This document shows, piece after piece, positions 44,493 to 47,451 of a stretch of 47,451 nt of DNA. The stretch's first letter is position 1. Every line of letters starts with the position of its first letter. The DNA comes from Candidatus Rokuibacteriota bacterium (GTDB taxonomy: Bacteria; Methylomirabilota; Methylomirabilia; Rokubacteriales; CSP1-6), in NCBI GenBank assembly GCA_003220265.1, contig QHRW01000063.1, positions 1-47,451 of the forward strand. The letters run 5' to 3'. The notes beneath the pieces were generated by a model that ran no database searches, was not told the origin of the DNA, and was given only the letters and a program-made list of their open reading frames with translations. A program made the position numbers and the translations under genes.

Positions 44493-45665
44493 GTGCGGAT
44501 CGGGCTGTTCACCAACAACTACCTGCCGTTCTGCGGCGGCGTCACCATCTCGGTGGAGACGCTCCGGTGCGGGCTCGAAGCCCGCGGCCACGAGGTCTGG
44601 GTCTTCGCCCCGCGCTTCCCCGGCGTCGTCGACGACCCCGCGCGGGTCGTGCGCGTGCCGTCGGTGCCGGCCGGCACCTATCCCGAGTTCGCGCTGGCCA
44701 TTCCGTGGGGCCGGGGCGTGGCGCGCCAGGCGCGCGCGCTCGCGCTCGACGTCTTCCACGCCCACCATCCGTTCCTGCTCGGCCCCGCCGCGCGCCGCTT
44801 CGCCCGCCGGGCCGGCCGGCCGCTCGTGTTCACCTATCACACGCGCTACGAGAAGTACGCGCACTACGTGCCGGTGACGCGCACGCTGGTGGAAGCGGCC
44901 GCGCTCGGGCTCAGCACGCGCTTCGCCGCGCGCGCGGATGCGGTGCTCGCGCCCTCGGGACTCGTGCGCGATCAATTGCGCGCGCGCGGCGTCACCGCCC
45001 CCGTCGCCGTGGTGCCGACCGGCGTCGATCTCACGCGCTTCCGGCCCGGCGATCGCCTGGCCGCGCGGCGCGAGCTCGGGCTCGGCGCCGACGATCCGCT
45101 GCTGCTCTACGTGGGCCGGCTCGACCGCGAGAAGAGCGTGGACCGCGTCCTGCTCGCCTTCGAGCGCATCGCCGGCACGCTGCCCTCCGCGCGGCTCTGG
45201 CTCGTCGGGCAGGGCAAGGAGAGCGAGGCCCTGCAGCGCCTGGCCGCGCGCTCGCCGGCCGGCGCGCGCATCTACTTCGCCGGCGTGCGCGAGCACGCGC
45301 GCCTGGCCGCCTGGTACCAGGCGGCCGACTGCTTCCTCTTTGCCTCGGAAACCGAGACGCAGGGGCTGGTGCTGGCCGAGGCGGCCGCGTGCGGATTGCC
45401 CGCCGTGGCGGTGCTGGCGCCGGGCTCGGACGAGGTCGTGCGCGACGGCGAGAGCGGCATTCTCACCAAGGGCGAGGCCGCGGCCCTGGCCGAGGCCGCC
45501 ATCGGCCTGCTGCTCGATGGCGAGCGCCGCGCCGCCATGCGCGTGCGGGCGCGTCAGCTCGCCGAGGCCGAGTTCGATGTGGAGCGACAGCTCACCCGCA
45601 CGCTGGACGTCTACGCCGAGGCGCACGCGCGCTGCCGCGCCGCGGCGGCCGGCCGGCGTGGATGA
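44493..45665 (+). CDS. GT4-family glycosyltransferase
   Basis: The 390-aa protein has the GT-B fold: N-terminal domain RIGLFTNNYLPFCGGVTISVETLRCGLEARGHEVWVFAPRF, acceptor-side DVFHAHHPFLLGPAAR and FTYHTRYEKYAHYVP, hinge VVPTGVDLTRFRPG, and the C-terminal donor domain LLYVGRLDREKSVDRVL with the EX7E element in SETETQGLVLAEAAACGLP. The closest look-alikes are diacylglycerol glucosyltransferases and GDP-mannose-dependent enzymes of GT4, so a membrane glycolipid product is plausible but not shown. The GTG start at 44493 opens the conserved beta strand. It overlaps the next small gene by four bases. Confidence 0.87.
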   Translation: MRIGLFTNNYLPFCGGVTISVETLRCGLEARGHEVWVFAPRFPGVVDDPARVVRVPSVPAGTYPEFALAIPWGRGVARQARALALDVFHAHHPFLLGPAARRFARRAGRPLVFTYHTRYEKYAHYVPVTRTLVEAAALGLSTRFAARADAVLAPSGLVRDQLRARGVTAPVAVVPTGVDLTRFRPGDRLAARRELGLGADDPLLLYVGRLDREKSVDRVLLAFERIAGTLPSARLWLVGQGKESEALQRLAARSPAGARIYFAGVREHARLAAWYQAADCFLFASETETQGLVLAEAAACGLPAVAVLAPGSDEVVRDGESGILTKGEAAALAEAAIGLLLDGERRAAMRVRARQLAEAEFDVERQLTRTLDVYAEAHARCRAAAAGRRG

Positions 45666-45910
45666 CCGCCCCGCGCACGATCCGCGTCCTCTTCCAGAAA
45701 GAGTGGCTGGCCGCCGAGCGCCGCGGCCTGCTGGCCCCCGACCCGCGCGTGCGGACGCTCTGCCGCGTGCTCGTGACCTATCCCGAGGTGCGCCACATCG
45801 TGCCCGACCGCATCAGCCTCGAGGGCAGCGCCGAGTCCCGCACGCTGGAGACAATCGTGCGCTTTCTCGAGCGCCAGGCGTGGCTGGTGAAGTCGGTCGT
45901 CCTCGAGTGA
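45662..45910 (+). CDS. Conserved-looking small protein of unknown function
   Basis: I do not recognise this 82-aa protein. It starts at ATG 45662, overlapping the glycosyltransferase stop by four bases (ATGA), which favours a real gene. It is charged, has no membrane segment or signal peptide, and reads like a small alpha/beta domain (TIRVLFQKEWLAAERRG, then TYPEVRHIVPDRI and SRTLETIVRFLERQAWLV). Codon use matches its neighbours. Position suggests co-expression with the glycosyltransferase. Confidence 0.6.
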   Translation: MTAPRTIRVLFQKEWLAAERRGLLAPDPRVRTLCRVLVTYPEVRHIVPDRISLEGSAESRTLETIVRFLERQAWLVKSVVLE

Positions 45911-45944
45911 CCGTGGCGGCCGCGCCGCCGGTGCTTCGGCGCGC

Positions 45945-47246
45945 GTGATCTGGAATCCCGCGGCGGAAACGGCACCGCCGGCGACGCGGGCCGCGCACCA
46001 GCTCGCGCGCGTGCGCGAGACACTCGCGTGGGCCGTCGAGCGCGTGCCGTTTCACCGCGCGCGCCTGTCCGCGGTCCGTCTCGAGCACCTCGCCGATCTC
46101 GCCGCGCTGCCCTTCATGCGCAAGAGCGACCTGCGCGAGCACTATCCCTTCGGGCTCTTCGCCGTGCCGCCGGCCGAGCTCGTGCGCGTGCACGCCTCGT
46201 CGGGCACCAAGGGCAAGCCCACCGTGGTCGGCTACACGGCCGAGGACCTGGAGGTCTGGCGCGAGGTGATGGCGCGCGTCATGACGGCGGCCGGCGCCCG
46301 GCGGGGCGACATGCTGCACGTGGCCTTCGGCTACGGGCTCTTCACGGGCGGCCTCGGCTTTCACGACGGCGGCGAGCGCATCGGCATGACGGTGGTGCCG
46401 GTCTCCTCGGGCAATACGGCGCGCCATCATCTGCTGCTGCAGGATTTCCGCCCCGCCGCCATCTGCGGCACGCCGTCCTTCGTGCTGCACATCGCGGAAA
46501 GCCTCCGCGAGCAGGGCGGGGACCCGCGCGCCCTCGGCCTCCGCTACGGCCTCTTCGGCGCCGAGCCGTGGACGGAGGGCTTGCGCGCCGCCCTCGAGGA
46601 CGCCTTCGGCTGCCGCGCCTACGACATCTATGGGCTCAGCGAGATCGTCGGCCCCGGCGTGGCCGGCGAGTGCGAGGCCCGCGCGGGCCTGCACGTGTGC
46701 GACGATCATTTTCTGCCCGAGGTGATCGACCCGGCCACCGGCGCCGTCCTGCCGCCCGGCCAGGAGGGCGAGCTGGTGCTCACCACGCTCACCAAGCGCG
46801 CGATCCCGATGGTGCGCTACCGCACCGGCGACGTCACCGCGCTCCTGCCGGAGCCGTGCGCGTGCGGGCGGACGTCCGTGCGCATCGCCCGCATCAAGGG
46901 TCGCAGCGACGACATGCTTGTCATCAAGGGCGTCAACCTCTATCCCTCCGAAGTGGAGGCGACGTTGCTGGCCGAGGCCGACCTGCAGCCGCACTACGTG
47001 CTGATCGTGGATCGCAGCACCACGCTGGCCCGTCTCGAAGTACAGGTCGAGCCGGGCCCGGCCTTGCTCGCGCGCTGCGGCGGCTTTCACGCCGAGCACC
47101 CGGCGCTCGCCGAAGTCCGCCGCCGCGCGGCCGACCGCCTGCGCGCGGCCACGGGCCTCTCGATCGAGCTCACGCTGGTGGCGCCCCATACCATCCCGCG
47201 CTCCGAAGGGAAGGCCGTGCGGGTGATCGAGCAACCTCGCGCGTGA
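45945..47246 (+). CDS. Phenylacetate-CoA ligase-like adenylate-forming enzyme
   Basis: The 433-aa ANL-superfamily protein has the PaaK pattern: LPFMRKSDLREHYPFGLFAVP, the AMP-binding loop HASSGTKGKPTVVGYT, FGYGLFTGGLGFHDGGERIG, FGAEPWTEGLR, YDIYGLSEIVGPGVAGEC, VRYRTGDVTAL and, in the C-terminal domain, RIKGRSDDMLVIKGVNLYPSEVE. A metal-binding CACG also matches the family. These enzymes activate phenylacetate or other aryl acids as CoA thioesters. No other paa catabolic genes are in the window, so the substrate is open. GTG 45945 is the start; a longer version is not supported. Confidence 0.88.
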   Translation: MIWNPAAETAPPATRAAHQLARVRETLAWAVERVPFHRARLSAVRLEHLADLAALPFMRKSDLREHYPFGLFAVPPAELVRVHASSGTKGKPTVVGYTAEDLEVWREVMARVMTAAGARRGDMLHVAFGYGLFTGGLGFHDGGERIGMTVVPVSSGNTARHHLLLQDFRPAAICGTPSFVLHIAESLREQGGDPRALGLRYGLFGAEPWTEGLRAALEDAFGCRAYDIYGLSEIVGPGVAGECEARAGLHVCDDHFLPEVIDPATGAVLPPGQEGELVLTTLTKRAIPMVRYRTGDVTALLPEPCACGRTSVRIARIKGRSDDMLVIKGVNLYPSEVEATLLAEADLQPHYVLIVDRSTTLARLEVQVEPGPALLARCGGFHAEHPALAEVRRRAADRLRAATGLSIELTLVAPHTIPRSEGKAVRVIEQPRA

Positions 47247-47248
47247 AA

Positions 47249-47281
47249 CCGCCCGAGGCGGGGCTACGCCGCCGACGGCGT
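47249..47281 (+). terminator. Tandem short hairpins after the ligase gene
   Basis: CCGCC/GGCGG (47249-47253, 47257-47261) and ACGCCG/CGGCGT (47266-47271, 47276-47281) lie directly behind the stop. No T-run follows. Confidence 0.4.
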
Positions 47282-47308
47282 GCCGTCTCCGAGATGGCAA
47301 TAACATAC

Positions 47309-47337
47309 TTGACTCAGTAAGGGTAACTGGGCATACT
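47309..47337 (+). promoter_or_regulatory. Predicted promoter of the transposase gene
   Basis: TTGACT (47309-47314) and CATACT (47332-47337), 17-base spacer, in sequence clearly less GC-rich than the rest. The expected start coincides with ATG 47345, so the message may be nearly leaderless. The left end of the insertion element probably lies in 47282-47340 but I cannot define its inverted repeat. Confidence 0.5.
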
Positions 47338-47344
47338 CACAGGC

Positions 47345-47451
47345 ATGGACAAGTCCCCGGCCGCTCCCAAGACCCTCCAAGAAGCCATCCGGTACTTCAC
47401 CGACCCGGATACCTGCCTTGCCTTCATGGTCGAAATCCGTTGGCCCAACGG
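47345..47451 (+). CDS. IS1595-family transposase, N-terminal fragment (runs off window)
   Basis: The first 35 codons (TLQEAIRYFTDPDTCLAF followed by MVEIRWPNG) match the conserved opening of IS1595/ISXO2-like transposases, which precedes a zinc ribbon outside the window. Codon use is lower in GC than in the neighbours, as expected for a recently arrived mobile element. The catalytic domain cannot be seen. Confidence 0.75.
   Translation, partial: MDKSPAAPKTLQEAIRYFTDPDTCLAFMVEIRWPN

Overview
The window is a very GC-rich, densely packed bacterial chromosome segment. By eye most codons end in G or C; I did not compute a percentage. The organism is a diderm that makes lipopolysaccharide: it carries lptE, kdsA, kdsD, lptC, lptA, lptB and an lptF-lptG fusion. 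Features less common in model Gram-negatives (archaeal-type FBP aldolase/phosphatase, a CBS-less GuaB3-type IMPDH paralogue, GH57 glucanotransferase, bifunctional phosphoglucose/phosphomannose isomerase, DnaE mini-intein) suggest a Rokubacteria/Methylomirabilota-like lineage. This placement is inference and needs a marker-gene tree.

Layout. 2-3332: 3' end of leuS, then lptE, holA and a secreted ceramidase-like hydrolase. rpsT is on the minus strand at 3335-3586, followed by murJ. 5227-11285: a chain with 4-bp overlaps, xerD, CCA-type nucleotidyltransferase, pyrG (TTG start), kdsA, kdsD. 11355-15569: lptC-lptA-lptB-rpoN-rapZ. 15571-21341: GH57 enzyme, a frameshifted sugar-phosphate isomerase, metK and ahcY. 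21367-27687: a UPF0182 membrane protein convergent with a single 792-codon gene fusing LptF and LptG, then a divergent secreted protein of unknown function. 27701-31842: valS, birA, coaX. 31868-39851: a strong promoter and short structured leader before guaB3, guaA (apparent CTG start), dnaE (153-aa intein) and accA. 39856-42481: a SorC/CggR-like regulator divergent from FBP aldolase/phosphatase. 42644-47246: miaB, bifunctional nuclease, a GT4 glycosyltransferase, an unknown 82-aa protein and a phenylacetate-CoA ligase-like enzyme. The window ends inside an IS1595-like transposase gene.

The genes are mostly housekeeping and fall into themes: LPS synthesis and export (KdsA/KdsD make Kdo precursor; LptC/A/B, LptE and LptFG are five of the parts of one transenvelope machine), peptidoglycan lipid flipping (MurJ), nucleotide supply (PyrG, GuaB3, GuaA), the SAM cycle (MetK, AhcY), tRNA charging and maturation (LeuS, ValS, CCA enzyme, MiaB), replication (HolA, DnaE), and central carbon (GH57, PGI/PMI, FBP aldolase/phosphatase). 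Sigma-70-like TTGAnn/TAnnnT promoters fit at several operon starts. No intergenic stretch reaches 300 bases; the longest, 19880-20075, holds two hairpins. I saw no rRNA, tRNA or CRISPR.

No wholly new multi-gene system is evident. The most unusual items are the LptF-LptG fusion, the DnaE mini-intein, the GuaA gene with a CTG start and foreign-looking glutaminase half, the guaB3 leader RNA, the regulator/FBP aldolase-phosphatase pair, and related hairpin-rich intergenic elements.
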